From an uncultured Clostridia bacterium (GTDB lineage: Bacteria; Bacillota; Clostridia; TANB77; CAG-508): a DNA stretch of 34,598 nt. The notes under the pieces were generated by a model. The model was not told the DNA's origin and made no database searches. It saw only the letters and a program-made list of their open reading frames with translations. The DNA is taken from NCBI GenBank assembly GCA_947624735.1, contig CANQLM010000004.1, forward strand, positions 1-34,598, read 5' to 3'. Shown here one piece after another: positions 6,149 to 14,725 of this stretch. Each line of letters starts with the position of its first letter. Positions within the stretch are counted from its first letter, which is position 1. The position numbers were made by a program, and so were the translations under genes.

Positions 6149-7135
6149 TTAGATTTCTGCTGTAATTTTATCTGTTGCTTTTAAACCATTTATATTAGTT
6201 ACTTCAATTTCTATAGTATGAGTTCCTTTTGTTATTGGTAATCTTGCTGTAACTTCCTTCATATTTAGTGGATTTTCTCCACTATCAGATTCCACACCAT
6301 CAACAGTCATTTTAATTCTACTTATACCTTGGTCATCTTTAGCAGTTAAAATTAGATACTCTTCATCTTTTGCAAGTGTAAATGTTGGTTTATTGTCTCC
6401 TATTACATTTTCTGTTCTTGTTTCTTTATTTCCTTCTTTATCTACCGCTGTAATAGTTAGTTTATTTTGTCCTTGTGCTACCTCAACACTTGTATTAATT
6501 TCTTTTAAATTATCTTCTACATCTACTCTTTTTGGTTCTTCTTCGTTCCATGCATATGTTATATATGACATTTGCATATCATCTGTTGCTTTAATATTTA
6601 ATTTTGTACCGCTTATTGCTACTTCTATAGTTGGTTTGCTTACATCTAAACTATCATATACATATTGTTTATAATAATAAGATTCACTGCCATAGTAATC
6701 AGTAACAGTCATATTAAGCATATTGTTTCCATTAGGAATTTGGATTACTGTTTCAAATGAAACTGTTCCATCTCCTTCTAATTCAACAGGTTCTCCATCG
6801 TTCCACTTATATACAAACTTTTTAATTGGATATCCAGATTGTATTGTTATTGTTGCTTCTTTTCCAGCTTGTACTTGAGATACTTGTACATTATCTTCTA
6901 ATTTTTCTCTATTAGATATTAATGCATAAGTTGATTGCCCTATTAATACAATTCCAAAAATAATTAAGCATATACAAAATATTCTAACTACTTTGGCTAA
7001 GTCAGCTTTATTGCTTGTTACGTTTGCTCTTTTTATTGATTCAAGTTTTGGTTCTTGTTTTTGTTTAACTATTGGTTCGTTTATTTGTGGTTGTCCATTT
7101 TGTGGATTCTCACCCATTGATAATATTTGATTCAT
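6149..7135 (-). CDS. Single-pass membrane protein with three Ig-like extracellular domains
   Basis: A 328-aa protein with a polar cytoplasmic N-terminus (about 1-45, Gln/Pro/Lys-rich), one membrane helix (about 48-70, FCICLIIFGIVLIGQSTYAL), and an all-beta exterior. The exterior repeats an Ig/cadherin-like pattern about three times, at about 85-165, 168-245 and 247-328. Shared elements include PTIEVAISG..LNIKATDD, PTFTLAKDEEYLILTAKDD and EVTNINGLKATDKITAEI. Such modules usually act in surface display or as extracytoplasmic sensors. Being first in an operon with a pseudo-receiver/GGDDF protein, it could supply the outside input, but that is inference. SD GAGGAG 6 nt before the ATG; an extended -10 promoter lies just upstream. 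Confidence 0.65.
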   Translation of the reverse strand: MNQILSMGENPQNGQPQINEPIVKQKQEPKLESIKRANVTSNKADLAKVVRIFCICLIIFGIVLIGQSTYALISNREKLEDNVQVSQVQAGKEATITIQSGYPIKKFVYKWNDGEPVELEGDGTVSFETVIQIPNGNNMLNMTVTDYYGSESYYYKQYVYDSLDVSKPTIEVAISGTKLNIKATDDMQMSYITYAWNEEEPKRVDVEDNLKEINTSVEVAQGQNKLTITAVDKEGNKETRTENVIGDNKPTFTLAKDEEYLILTAKDDQGISRIKMTVDGVESDSGENPLNMKEVTARLPITKGTHTIEIEVTNINGLKATDKITAEI

Positions 7136-7166
7136 TTTTTCTCCTCTTCAGTTTTATTTTAATTGC

Positions 7167-7195
7167 ATTATAGCATACCGTTTTTTCAAAGTAAA
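7167..7195 (-). promoter_or_regulatory. Extended -10 promoter for the Ig-like/GGDDF operon
   Basis: On the minus strand: TTTACT (7190-7195), 17-bp spacer, TGCTATAAT with the -10 TATAAT at 7167-7172. The TGn extension compensates for the weak -35. Confidence 0.6.
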
Positions 7196-7204
7196 CAATT
7201 ATTA

Positions 7205-7240
7205 AAAAATAGATATGCATTTTTATACATATCTATTTTT
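7205..7240. terminator. Terminator after the adhesin gene
   Basis: AAAAATAGATATG (7205-7217), 10-nt loop, CATATCTATTTTT (7228-7240): a perfect 13-bp stem. The minus-strand transcript of the adhesin gene (stop at 7264) runs into it. The sequence is symmetric, so it would work in both directions. Confidence 0.75.
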
Positions 7241-7263
7241 CCCTATTTATTGGTCTTTTATTA

Positions 7264-10200
7264 TTATATTACATATTTTTTAATTATAAAAGTTCCTAAA
7301 CCAATTATAAATATTGTTCCAGCTATTATTGCTATATATGTTGGTGCTGAACCAGTTACTACTGTTAAAATTACTGGTGCATCGTCTATATCGTCTTCTC
7401 CTTCTTTTTTGTTGTTTGGTGTTGAGTCTATATCAGGAGAATCTGATGGATTATCATCTTCACTTATTTCAGCAACGTTTACTTTAAGATTTAGATTATT
7501 TTCTCCATTAATCCAAGTAAGAACAACATCTATTGTTACAGATTCGCCAGGTTGTAATAATGTATCTTTTAATTGGTCTGTAACTATTTTTCCGTTAACT
7601 TCTTTCCATTTTGGATTATCTGCTTGGTTGAATTTAAGTCCATCTGGTATATAGTCTGAAATTTCTGTTGCATATCCAGCTATTTCACCTTCGTTTGTAA
7701 TTCTTATTTGATATCTAAATTTTATTATTGTGTTTTCTATTCTGTCTTTATTTAATTCAACTTTAACAACAGGTTCTGGATCTTGTTCAGCATAGTGTCC
7801 TGTATCCATTTCTTTTTGGATACCATCTTCAATTAGTATTGCTTGACTAACCCATTTTCTTAAAGCTAAGTCAAAATATTTAACATATACGTGTTCAATA
7901 TCTTGGTCATCTTCGCCTTCATTCCATACATCTGGAGTTGAGTCTATATCATCAACATCTTCTCCATCTTTGTCTGTGTCTTTACTTATTTCTGCACGGT
8001 TTGTAAGAATTCTGTCAGATGTGTTTGGTTCTGTAACTCTAAATGCTATTTGTACATCTCTGTAATCAGGTATATCCATTGTTTCAGGATCAAATGCCTC
8101 TATTAAGTTCTCTCCTTCTGTTGTTTCTTGCTCTTTTGATAGATAATCTGTTCTAATTGAAACTGCTTTACTTACATCAGTTGTAACATTTCCATCTGCA
8201 TCATATAAAACCCATCTATATTTTAAGTTTGTTTCATTATCTGGTAAAAATACTAATCCTTCTGGAATATCATCTTTTATTTCTGCTGCATATCCTGATT
8301 TAGTACCTTCATTATATACTCTTATTGTGTATATAACTACATCATTTTGAGCAACTCTTACTGGTGTTTTTGGATGAGTATATGTCATTGATGTTACTTC
8401 TTTTCCATCTACAACAGTACCATATCTTGATGTATCTACTTGTGGCTCTCTATTAGTTATTGATTCATCATTTACACCTGTAATAAATTTTCTTAAGGCT
8501 AAATCAAATTTTTCTAATATAACTTTTTCAAAGTCGTCATCATCTTCTTGACCTTCATAGTGATAATTTTTATCTGATAAATCATCCTTGTTAGTATCTT
8601 TACCTTTATAGTCTGGTAAATTACTATCTTGTGGTAGAATTACATTTTTTTCATTATCTCTATCTGGAAGATTAGAATCGTTACTGCTTGCAGTAATTTC
8701 TGCAATATTTGTTAGTTTTTTAAGTGATGGTGCAGTATTTGATACTTTGCATCTAATTTGTACTTCTTTATAAGATAAATTGTTTGTTGTACCATCAAAT
8801 GCTTTAATTAGATTTTCTTCTTCGTCATGTTCCTTTGATAGATAATTTGTTTTTATAGTTCTTTGTGTTCTATCTTGTGGATCTATTTGCCATAAATATC
8901 TTTGATTTAGCTCATCTTCTGGTAAAAATTCTAATTCTGGTGGCAAATGGTCTACTATTTCATCAACATATCCATCTATTTGTCCTTCATTATATACTCT
9001 TATTGTATATGTTACTATATCACCTGTTGAAACACTTACAGGGGTTTTTAAATGTTCATAACTTGCAGTTGTTTCTCCATTTAATAGTGGATTTACATTT
9101 ACTTGTGGTGCTCTATCATATTCACCGTTTGTTTTTAGTTCATTGTTATTTACTGCTGTAATAAATTTTCTTAAAGCTAAATCGAAGTATTTTCCTTGTA
9201 ATACTAGGTCTTCAAAGTCATCATCATCTTGGTATCCCTTACCTTGAGTTGATGTTCCTGGTGCATATGAATTTTTTTCATCATCTGTTAAGTTCTTTGG
9301 TTGAGAGTCTCTATCTTGAACATTTGCATCATTGTAATCAGCTGTAATTTCTGCAACATTTTTTAAATGTGTATCTGTAGATTCTGTTGTTGCAACTACT
9401 CTACATTCAACTTCAACATCTTTATATGAAATAGAGTAATCTCCATTTGGATTTTTATCAAATGCTTTAAGTAAATTTCTTGATGAATTTTGAGTTCTAG
9501 ATAAATAATCAGTTTTAATAATTTTGCTATTTTGTTCATCTTCTACCCAACGATATGTTGTATTTATTTGACTCTCATTTTGTGGTACTAATTCTAGTCC
9601 ATCTGGAAGATAGTCTGTAATTTCTTCTGCATATCCATCTATCTCGCCTTCATTATATACTCTTATTTTATATATTACTTTATCACCTGTTTTTACTGCC
9701 AACGCATTTTTAGGATGTGTTTTTTGTGTTGTAGTTCCATTATCTAATGCTGAAGAACTTCCTGTTGCTAGTGCTCTTAAATTTTCTTGTGTAATTTGTG
9801 GTTCTCTACTTGGTGAAACTTCTTTACCTGCAATTTGTGTTACAAATTTTCTAAGAGCTAAGTCAAATTTAGGTTTCACAATTTGTTGCACATCTTCTGT
9901 ATTTATAACTTGTGATTTTCTATCTATTATTACAACTGGCTGATTAACTTCAACAGCATTTTCTTTAGTTGACCAATATTGTACGCTTTTTGTTTCTTGA
10001 GTAGCAGAAATATCTAGAGTTACTTGTGATACTGATGTGTTTGCTGGTAATTGTATATAAAAATCTGTTCCTAATGCTGACAATATTTTTTCACTAGTTG
10101 TAGCTCCACTAATTACTGTTTCATCTTCCTTAACTAATGTTATATTAGATATTTCTCTTAAAGATTCATCTAATACTTTTGCTTCAAAATTAGTATATCC

Positions 10201-11082
10201 GCCATTTAATTGTACATTGTAAGGACCAACTAAATAATAATTTCCATTTTTAAATGTTACTGTTGCTCTTGACTTATCAAGATTTATTGTAGTTTGTGCT
10301 AGACTTTCTTCACTTGAAGCATATTGATAATCTGCATGATTTTGTGGTTCTTCTATTAAATATCTGTATAATTTATCTATTGGATTATCAGCTAAATCAA
10401 ATCCATATTTTGAATCTAAATTTTCTTTTGCTTGTGAAAGTTCTTTTTGAACAGCAAATGTTGAAGAACTAGATGGTTGATATTCGTCTCCTTTATTGGT
10501 TATATACCAAATTGCTGCTTGTTGTATTACTTCTATTACATCTTTAAATTCATCTTCATCAGTTATTTTTTCAGTAAAGTCTGATTTAGTTAAATCTACC
10601 TGACTTAATAAATTTTCTACTGATTCTTCGTTTTCTGGAATGCAAATATTATCTAACAACCACATTAATTTATTAAATTCTTGTTCTTTAGGTAAAACAT
10701 TTCTATATATTTCTGGTATATTGTCATTTGGATTTTTTAAATCAAAATAAACTTCATAGTCAATTACTTGCTGACTTATACCTGTTTCAGCAGATCCAAA
10801 GCCTCTACCATCTTTCAAACAATATATTACTTGAGATTCTTTACTTAAATCTTGTGTTTGTCCCGTACTATCATATTCTACAATTTTAATTACTGGGATA
10901 GTAGGTTTTGTACCTAAAGTTGTTCCAGAAGTATAAAATCCTGTTTTTCTTCCGTTTCCGTTTTCATATAATCCTAATTTTTTTATACTTGTTGCATTTG
11001 TTGCCAAACTGCAAGTATTACATAATATTATTGTCATAATAAAAATGAATATTAACAATACTACTTTGTTTACTTTTTTCAT
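7264..11082 (-). CDS. Thioester-domain surface adhesin with four DUF11-like repeats
   Basis: A 1272-aa surface protein: signal peptide (1-30) and an N-terminal thioester domain (about 40-200). The thioester domain has the Cys motif VIYC88LKDG and the Gln motif VIQQ188AAIWY, matching the YC and QxAIW signatures of thioester (TED/TIE) adhesins. These bind host targets covalently through a Cys-Gln bond. After a linker domain come four repeats that each open with FDLALRK(F/W), at about residues 405, 632, 857 and 1069. Each runs through a GDKVIYKIRVYNEG-type strand to LKNVAEI or a variant. The invariant Lys and the Asn in L.N.AEI suggest Lys-Asn isopeptide cross-links. The end is VVTGSAP, a hydrophobic helix and KKYVI, a sorting-signal-like layout without LPXTG. 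It has its own promoter and terminator. Attachment mode and ligand are unknown. Confidence 0.8.
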   Translation of the reverse strand: MKKVNKVVLLIFIFIMTIILCNTCSLATNATSIKKLGLYENGNGRKTGFYTSGTTLGTKPTIPVIKIVEYDSTGQTQDLSKESQVIYCLKDGRGFGSAETGISQQVIDYEVYFDLKNPNDNIPEIYRNVLPKEQEFNKLMWLLDNICIPENEESVENLLSQVDLTKSDFTEKITDEDEFKDVIEVIQQAAIWYITNKGDEYQPSSSSTFAVQKELSQAKENLDSKYGFDLADNPIDKLYRYLIEEPQNHADYQYASSEESLAQTTINLDKSRATVTFKNGNYYLVGPYNVQLNGGYTNFEAKVLDESLREISNITLVKEDETVISGATTSEKILSALGTDFYIQLPANTSVSQVTLDISATQETKSVQYWSTKENAVEVNQPVVIIDRKSQVINTEDVQQIVKPKFDLALRKFVTQIAGKEVSPSREPQITQENLRALATGSSSALDNGTTTQKTHPKNALAVKTGDKVIYKIRVYNEGEIDGYAEEITDYLPDGLELVPQNESQINTTYRWVEDEQNSKIIKTDYLSRTQNSSRNLLKAFDKNPNGDYSISYKDVEVECRVVATTESTDTHLKNVAEITADYNDANVQDRDSQPKNLTDDEKNSYAPGTSTQGKGYQDDDDFEDLVLQGKYFDLALRKFITAVNNNELKTNGEYDRAPQVNVNPLLNGETTASYEHLKTPVSVSTGDIVTYTIRVYNEGQIDGYVDEIVDHLPPELEFLPEDELNQRYLWQIDPQDRTQRTIKTNYLSKEHDEEENLIKAFDGTTNNLSYKEVQIRCKVSNTAPSLKKLTNIAEITASSNDSNLPDRDNEKNVILPQDSNLPDYKGKDTNKDDLSDKNYHYEGQEDDDDFEKVILEKFDLALRKFITGVNDESITNREPQVDTSRYGTVVDGKEVTSMTYTHPKTPVRVAQNDVVIYTIRVYNEGTKSGYAAEIKDDIPEGLVFLPDNETNLKYRWVLYDADGNVTTDVSKAVSIRTDYLSKEQETTEGENLIEAFDPETMDIPDYRDVQIAFRVTEPNTSDRILTNRAEISKDTDKDGEDVDDIDSTPDVWNEGEDDQDIEHVYVKYFDLALRKWVSQAILIEDGIQKEMDTGHYAEQDPEPVVKVELNKDRIENTIIKFRYQIRITNEGEIAGYATEISDYIPDGLKFNQADNPKWKEVNGKIVTDQLKDTLLQPGESVTIDVVLTWINGENNLNLKVNVAEISEDDNPSDSPDIDSTPNNKKEGEDDIDDAPVILTVVTGSAPTYIAIIAGTIFIIGLGTFIIKKYVI

Positions 11083-11125
11083 TAAATATTCCTCCGCCTT
11101 TTACACCTAATTATACATATATAAT

Positions 11126-11154
11126 ATTATAATATATTTAATTCTTAAAATCAA
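11126..11154 (-). promoter_or_regulatory. Sigma-A promoter of the adhesin gene
   Basis: On the minus strand: -35 TTGATT (11149-11154), 17-bp spacer, -10 TATAAT (11126-11131), followed by SD GGAGGA before the ATG at 11082. The upstream stretch 11155-11369 is AT-rich and I see no gene in it. Confidence 0.7.
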
Positions 11155-11369
11155 TATTTTACATATATTTTTACCTATTTTTTAAGTAATATTTATCATT
11201 TTTAAATTTAACTAATTTATTTTTATTTAAGGCTTACTTAGGTTTAAATTTATATATATTTTTTAATATACCTATGGTTGTATTTATAAATTTTAAAAAT
11301 AAAATCAATTGAAAAACATTGACTATATATCAATTTATATTAATAACATTATTATAATGCTATTAATAT

Positions 11370-11413
11370 AAAATGGCAAAATTTCAACTATTGAATTGAA
11401 ATTTTGCCATTTT
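11370..11413. terminator. Terminator of the tRNA operon
   Basis: AAAATGGCAAAATTTCAA (11370-11387) pairs perfectly with TTGAAATTTTGCCATTTT (11396-11413) around an 8-nt loop. It lies 10 bases past tRNA-Cys on the minus strand. The stem ends in A/T runs on both sides. Confidence 0.75.
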
Positions 11414-11422
11414 TTGTTGTTT

Positions 11423-11496
11423 TGGAGGCGAGTGAGGGAGTCGGACCCTCCATCAGAGTTTTGCAGACTCGTGCCTTACCGCTTGGCTAACTCGCC
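11423..11496 (-). tRNA. tRNA-Cys (GCA)
   Basis: On the minus strand the acceptor GGCGAGT pairs with ACTCGCC. The anticodon arm is GAGT-CTGCAAA-ACTC (anticodon GCA) and the T arm GAGGG-TCCGACT-CCCTC. Discriminator U73, as expected for cysteine, is followed by an encoded CCA (11423-11425). It is probably co-transcribed with the tRNA-Gly upstream. Its first 16 bases and 10 bases of leader are duplicated 85 bp upstream. Confidence 0.95.
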
Positions 11497-11591
11497 GATT
11501 TAAAATTTACTATTTGTTTTCGCATACTGACACTGTAGCTCACTTCGTTTCGCACAGTCTCAGCAGCTTGGCTAACTCGCCGATTTAAAAT
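11481..11591 (-). repeat. 26-bp direct repeat of the tRNA-Cys 5' end flanking a small hairpin insert
   Basis: GCTTGGCTAACTCGCCGATT plus TAAAAT (plus strand) occurs at 11481-11506, across the 5' end of tRNA-Cys, and again at 11566-11591. The 59 bases between the copies carry an imperfect inverted repeat CTGACACTGT (11527-11536)/ACAGTCTCAG (11554-11563) and a CGTTTCGC stretch. This looks like an insertion that duplicated its target, or the scar of an integration/excision event at tRNA-Cys. The duplicate cannot form a tRNA. Confidence 0.75.
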
Positions 11592-11610
11592 ATATTAAAA
11601 AACTTTTGGG

Positions 11611-11686
11611 TGGAGCGGGAAGCGGGGCTCAAACCCGTGACCTTCGCCTTGGCAAGGCGACGCTCTATCAACTGAGCTATTCCCGC
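11611..11686 (-). tRNA. tRNA-Gly (GCC)
   Basis: On the minus strand the acceptor GCGGGAA pairs with TTCCCGC. The D arm is GCTC-AGTTGATA-GAGC, the anticodon arm TCGCC-TTGCCAA-GGCGA (anticodon GCC), and the T arm CGGGT/GCCCCG-type. U73 and an encoded CCA (11611-11613) end it. A 9-bp hairpin (ATAATTGCT/AGCAATTAT) occupies the short leader between the promoter and the mature 5' end. Confidence 0.95.
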
Positions 11687-11717
11687 ATATAATTGCTACC
11701 AATCAAAAGCAATTATA

Positions 11718-11746
11718 ATCTTACCAAAATTTTAGGTTTTTGTCAA
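11718..11746 (-). promoter_or_regulatory. Promoter of the tRNA-Gly/tRNA-Cys operon
   Basis: On the minus strand: consensus -35 TTGACA (11741-11746), 17-bp spacer, -10 TAAGAT (11718-11723), about 30 bases before tRNA-Gly. Confidence 0.75.
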
Positions 11747-11831
11747 GGTAAATTGTGCATTATTTATTTTAATTTTGTATCTTAGATAATCATATGTCAC
11801 ACTTTTTTGAAAATTATATACTTTGAGTTCC

Positions 11832-13088
11832 TTATCTTGTTAATTTAGCAAAAATATAAAAATAATCAATTATTCCTCTTCTTTCCACTGTTTTAGCCGT
11901 AACTATATCAATTTCTTCAATAATTTCTTCTCCATTTTTTATAACCATTGTTCCTATTTTTCTTCCTTTTTCAACTGGTGCTTCAAGATAATTTAATGTA
12001 TTTATTTCTATATTTATTGTTTTATCTGTTATAATCTTTTTTATTTTAATTTCACTTGTTTCAAGTTCAATTCCATTTCTGCCTTTATTTATATATATTC
12101 TATTTTTATTTACTTCATTCCAACTTGTAAATTCTCTTTTTGCTATTTCTTCTATGTTTTCTGTTCTATATGTTTTATATGCATAGTCAATTAACTTTAT
12201 ACTATCTTTTGCCCTATCTTTTCTTGTGTCTGCTCCTAGCACTACTATAATTAAGTCCATATCACTTCTTTTTACAGCAGTAACTAGACATCTTCCTGCA
12301 TTATTTGTAAATCCAGTTTTTACTCCATAAACACCTTCTACATTTGCAAGCAAAAGTTCATTTGTATTTTTTATTTCTCTAGAATTTCCATTTATAGAAA
12401 TTGTTTTATATTGGGTTTTTACAATATTTGCAAATGTTTTATTTCCTAATGCATAGTCTGTTAATTTTGCAAGTTCAAATGCTGTAGTATAATGATTTGG
12501 ATTATCTAAACCGTGTGGTGTAACAAATTTAGTATTTTCTAATCCTAATGAAACTGCTTTTTCATTCATCAACTTGGCAAATCCCTCTATACTGCCTCCT
12601 ATATATTCTGCAAGTGCGACAGCTGTATCATTTCCTGATCTTAGCATTAATCCATACAACAAATCATTTACACTTATTTTATCACCCACACTAATTCCAA
12701 GAGTAGAGCCTCCAGTTCTAGCTGCCTTTGCATCAATTGTAACTACTTCATTAAGATCCTTACAATTTTCTATAACAATCATCGCTGTCATAATTTTAGT
12801 AGTAGAAGCCATTGCTGTCTGCTTGTTTTCATCTTTTCCATAAATAGCTGTTTTTGAATTTCTATCAAATATGACATATCTTCTAGAGTTTAATGTTGGT
12901 TTCTGAGTATTATTACTTGTTGGAGTAACATTTTTTTCATTTTCTAATTCAGTTAATATATTTTGATATAAAATTTTCTCATCATCTTCATCATCTTGTG
13001 TATTAGCTAATGAATATGTACTAATTAATGATATTATTATTATAATAGTTAATAAAATTTTTAATTGTTTGTTTAAAAATTTTCTCAT
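11832..13088 (-). CDS. D-alanyl-D-alanine carboxypeptidase (PBP5/DacF family)
   Basis: A low-molecular-weight PBP (S11 peptidase) that removes the terminal D-Ala from peptidoglycan stems. It begins with a signal peptide (about 1-28). The catalytic domain has motifs STTK (Ser95, Lys98), SGN (151-153) and KTG (257-259). A beta-rich PBP5-type C-terminal domain follows (about 310-400) and a short hydrophobic tail (IIDYFYIFAKL). The start is the ATG at 13088: AAAGG lies 10 nt before it. The longer GTG frame from 13106 would swallow that SD. Length 418 aa is normal. It stands alone, after the terminator of the secretion locus and before the tRNAs. DacF and DacB are both possible names. Confidence 0.93.
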   Translation of the reverse strand: MRKFLNKQLKILLTIIIIISLISTYSLANTQDDEDDEKILYQNILTELENEKNVTPTSNNTQKPTLNSRRYVIFDRNSKTAIYGKDENKQTAMASTTKIMTAMIVIENCKDLNEVVTIDAKAARTGGSTLGISVGDKISVNDLLYGLMLRSGNDTAVALAEYIGGSIEGFAKLMNEKAVSLGLENTKFVTPHGLDNPNHYTTAFELAKLTDYALGNKTFANIVKTQYKTISINGNSREIKNTNELLLANVEGVYGVKTGFTNNAGRCLVTAVKRSDMDLIIVVLGADTRKDRAKDSIKLIDYAYKTYRTENIEEIAKREFTSWNEVNKNRIYINKGRNGIELETSEIKIKKIITDKTINIEINTLNYLEAPVEKGRKIGTMVIKNGEEIIEEIDIVTAKTVERRGIIDYFYIFAKLTR

Positions 13089-13180
13089 TAAATGTTTTCC
13101 TTTCACTTTTAGGATTTGTAATTTAAAATATTTTCAACTATGATAGATATTTTCATTTATGATAAATGCTTTTTAGGTAT

Positions 13181-13221
13181 AAAAAAATCACCTATCAAAT
13201 TATATGTTAATAGGTGGTTTT
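13181..13221 (-). terminator. Terminator at the end of the T4SS-like operon
   Basis: On the minus strand AAAACCACCTAT, 14-nt loop, ATAGGTGATTTT (12 bp, one G-U), followed by a run of seven T (13181-13187). It lies 24 bases past the last gene and marks the left end of the long operon. Confidence 0.85.
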
Positions 13222-13244
13222 TATGATTTAAAATTTAATTTAAT

Positions 13245-14183
13245 CTATTTTAACTTAACGTTGAAACTATACATTCTCTCTGCTAATCCTGATGTATTTT
13301 CCATATCAATTTCATAATTTTCTAAAACTCTAACACTTTCTAAACTTAATTCTGTAGGTTCTTTACCATCATCATAAAATTTATCAAATATTAGTACTAC
13401 ATCTTCTGTTGAATTTGGGTTTATTATAATTGTTGCATTTGAATAGTTGCTTACTTTTCTTTTTTGGTCTCCTAAATTTAGTGTTACTTCTGTATTTACA
13501 GAATTATCAACTAATACAATATATTTATCACTTTTATTTGTAATTGTTACATTATATCCTTCTTTTCTGTAACTCATATCTTTTGAATTAACTGTTACCC
13601 TTAAATAGTCATCTTCCGCAACTTTATTATATTCTTGTGTTCTTATAAATCCTTGATTTGATATTTTAAAACTATTATTTTCTTTTCTTACTGCTATTTT
13701 TTCTTTGTAAGGCTCATATCCTCCAGTAGTACCAGTTACTTCTATGTCATCTGTTATTACTATATCATAAATATAAATATCATCAACATTTGAATAATTT
13801 TGCAAATTATATATTTTAGCTGTTGTAAAAATATTATCAACATATTCTTTAAACAATTCCAAATCGCCATATAAATACTCTTTGCAATCTTCTGTTAACA
13901 AATTATATGCTTGTTCATAATTTTTGCTATTACAGTATTTAAAAAAATTATCTATAGTATCTTTTACAGTTTTTCTATAAGCTGTTGGAACACTTCCTCC
14001 ATCATCAATTACTGGATTATCAGGCGAATACGTATTTATAAGTTGTGATTCTCTTGGTCTATTTTTTAGATATTGATTTATTACAAAAATTATCAACCAA
14101 ATCACAAAAGCAATTACTATTATTCTACCATATTTTTTAAAGAAATTTCTTATTGCCATTGTTATTCTAGCATTTAGATTCAT
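13245..14183 (-). CDS. Membrane-anchored NTF2-like protein, VirB8/TcpC-like candidate
   Basis: A 312-aa protein with a short basic N-terminus, one membrane helix (about 20-38) and an exterior region. Residues about 70-180 (TVKDTIDNFFKYCNSKNYEQAYNLLTEDCKEYL...) show the helix-helix-then-beta start of NTF2-like domains, the fold of VirB8 and of Gram-positive TcpC. The second half (about 190-312) is beta-rich (YNVTITNKSDKYIVLVDN...). It is the last gene of the operon; its SD lies inside the end of the preceding gene, one base away, suggesting coupled translation. The two share the NTF2-like stretch. A VirB8-like scaffold role is inferred from fold pattern and context, not from clear sequence homology. 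Confidence 0.5.
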   Translation of the reverse strand: MNLNARITMAIRNFFKKYGRIIVIAFVIWLIIFVINQYLKNRPRESQLINTYSPDNPVIDDGGSVPTAYRKTVKDTIDNFFKYCNSKNYEQAYNLLTEDCKEYLYGDLELFKEYVDNIFTTAKIYNLQNYSNVDDIYIYDIVITDDIEVTGTTGGYEPYKEKIAVRKENNSFKISNQGFIRTQEYNKVAEDDYLRVTVNSKDMSYRKEGYNVTITNKSDKYIVLVDNSVNTEVTLNLGDQKRKVSNYSNATIIINPNSTEDVVLIFDKFYDDGKEPTELSLESVRVLENYEIDMENTSGLAERMYSFNVKLK

Positions 14184-14184
14184 A

Positions 14185-14712
14185 TTAATCTCCTTCTACT
14201 TGGAATGATATTGTAAAATCATTTACTCCTTTTTCTCTTATTACTACTCTTTTAGTAATTGCATTAAAATTATTATCGAATAAGTCTTTAATTTCTACAG
14301 TTAGTACAAATAATTCCCCTTGCCTATCAATATCTGTATAATTTACAACTATATTTTTAGGGTAATTTGTAAAATAATTTTCAAAATCTTGTATTGATTT
14401 AAAGTAATTATTTCTAAAATCTTCATTTAATAGTTTATATGCATTTTCATAATCTCTTTTTTCAATATAATTTATAAATGTACCAAAATACGTTTGCATT
14501 CTACTTCTCTCTGGCATATTAGTTATTCTATCATCTATTTTATTTTGCATTTCTTCGTTTGTCATTTGATAATTATTTGGTTGAAATATATTTTCACTTG
14601 TTATATTAGTTACATTTTTTTCCTGATTATTATTAATAAATATTAAAATATTTATTGCAATCATTACAAGTACACCTATTATTAACAATATATTTACTAT
14701 TTTTTTATCCAT
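14185..14712 (-). CDS. Small membrane-anchored NTF2-like protein, VirB8-like candidate
   Basis: A 175-aa protein: membrane helix at about 7-27 (VNILLIIGVLVMIAINILIF), polar Asn-rich linker, then one compact domain (about 65-175). The domain reads FGTFINYIEKRDYENAYKLLNEDFRNNYF..., close in pattern to the domain of the next gene (IDNFFKYCNSKNYEQAYNLLTEDCKEYLY). The two genes therefore look like relatives within one operon. The single helix plus NTF2-like domain is the basic VirB8 architecture. Spacing to the upstream gene is 13 bases, SD AGAGGA. Confidence 0.5.
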   Translation of the reverse strand: MDKKIVNILLIIGVLVMIAINILIFINNNQEKNVTNITSENIFQPNNYQMTNEEMQNKIDDRITNMPERSRMQTYFGTFINYIEKRDYENAYKLLNEDFRNNYFKSIQDFENYFTNYPKNIVVNYTDIDRQGELFVLTVEIKDLFDNNFNAITKRVVIREKGVNDFTISFQVEGD

Positions 14713-14725
14713 TTTAGTTTCCTCT

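Noticed and set aside
7163-7654. Plus-strand open frame of 163 codons opposite the adhesin gene
   Set aside because: It overlaps the end of a much longer gene, covers the terminator and has no SD; it is a shadow frame, as are the other plus-strand frames opposite minus-strand genes.
11566-11591. A second tRNA-Cys
   Set aside because: Only the first 16 bases of the tRNA are present; no anticodon or T arm follows.
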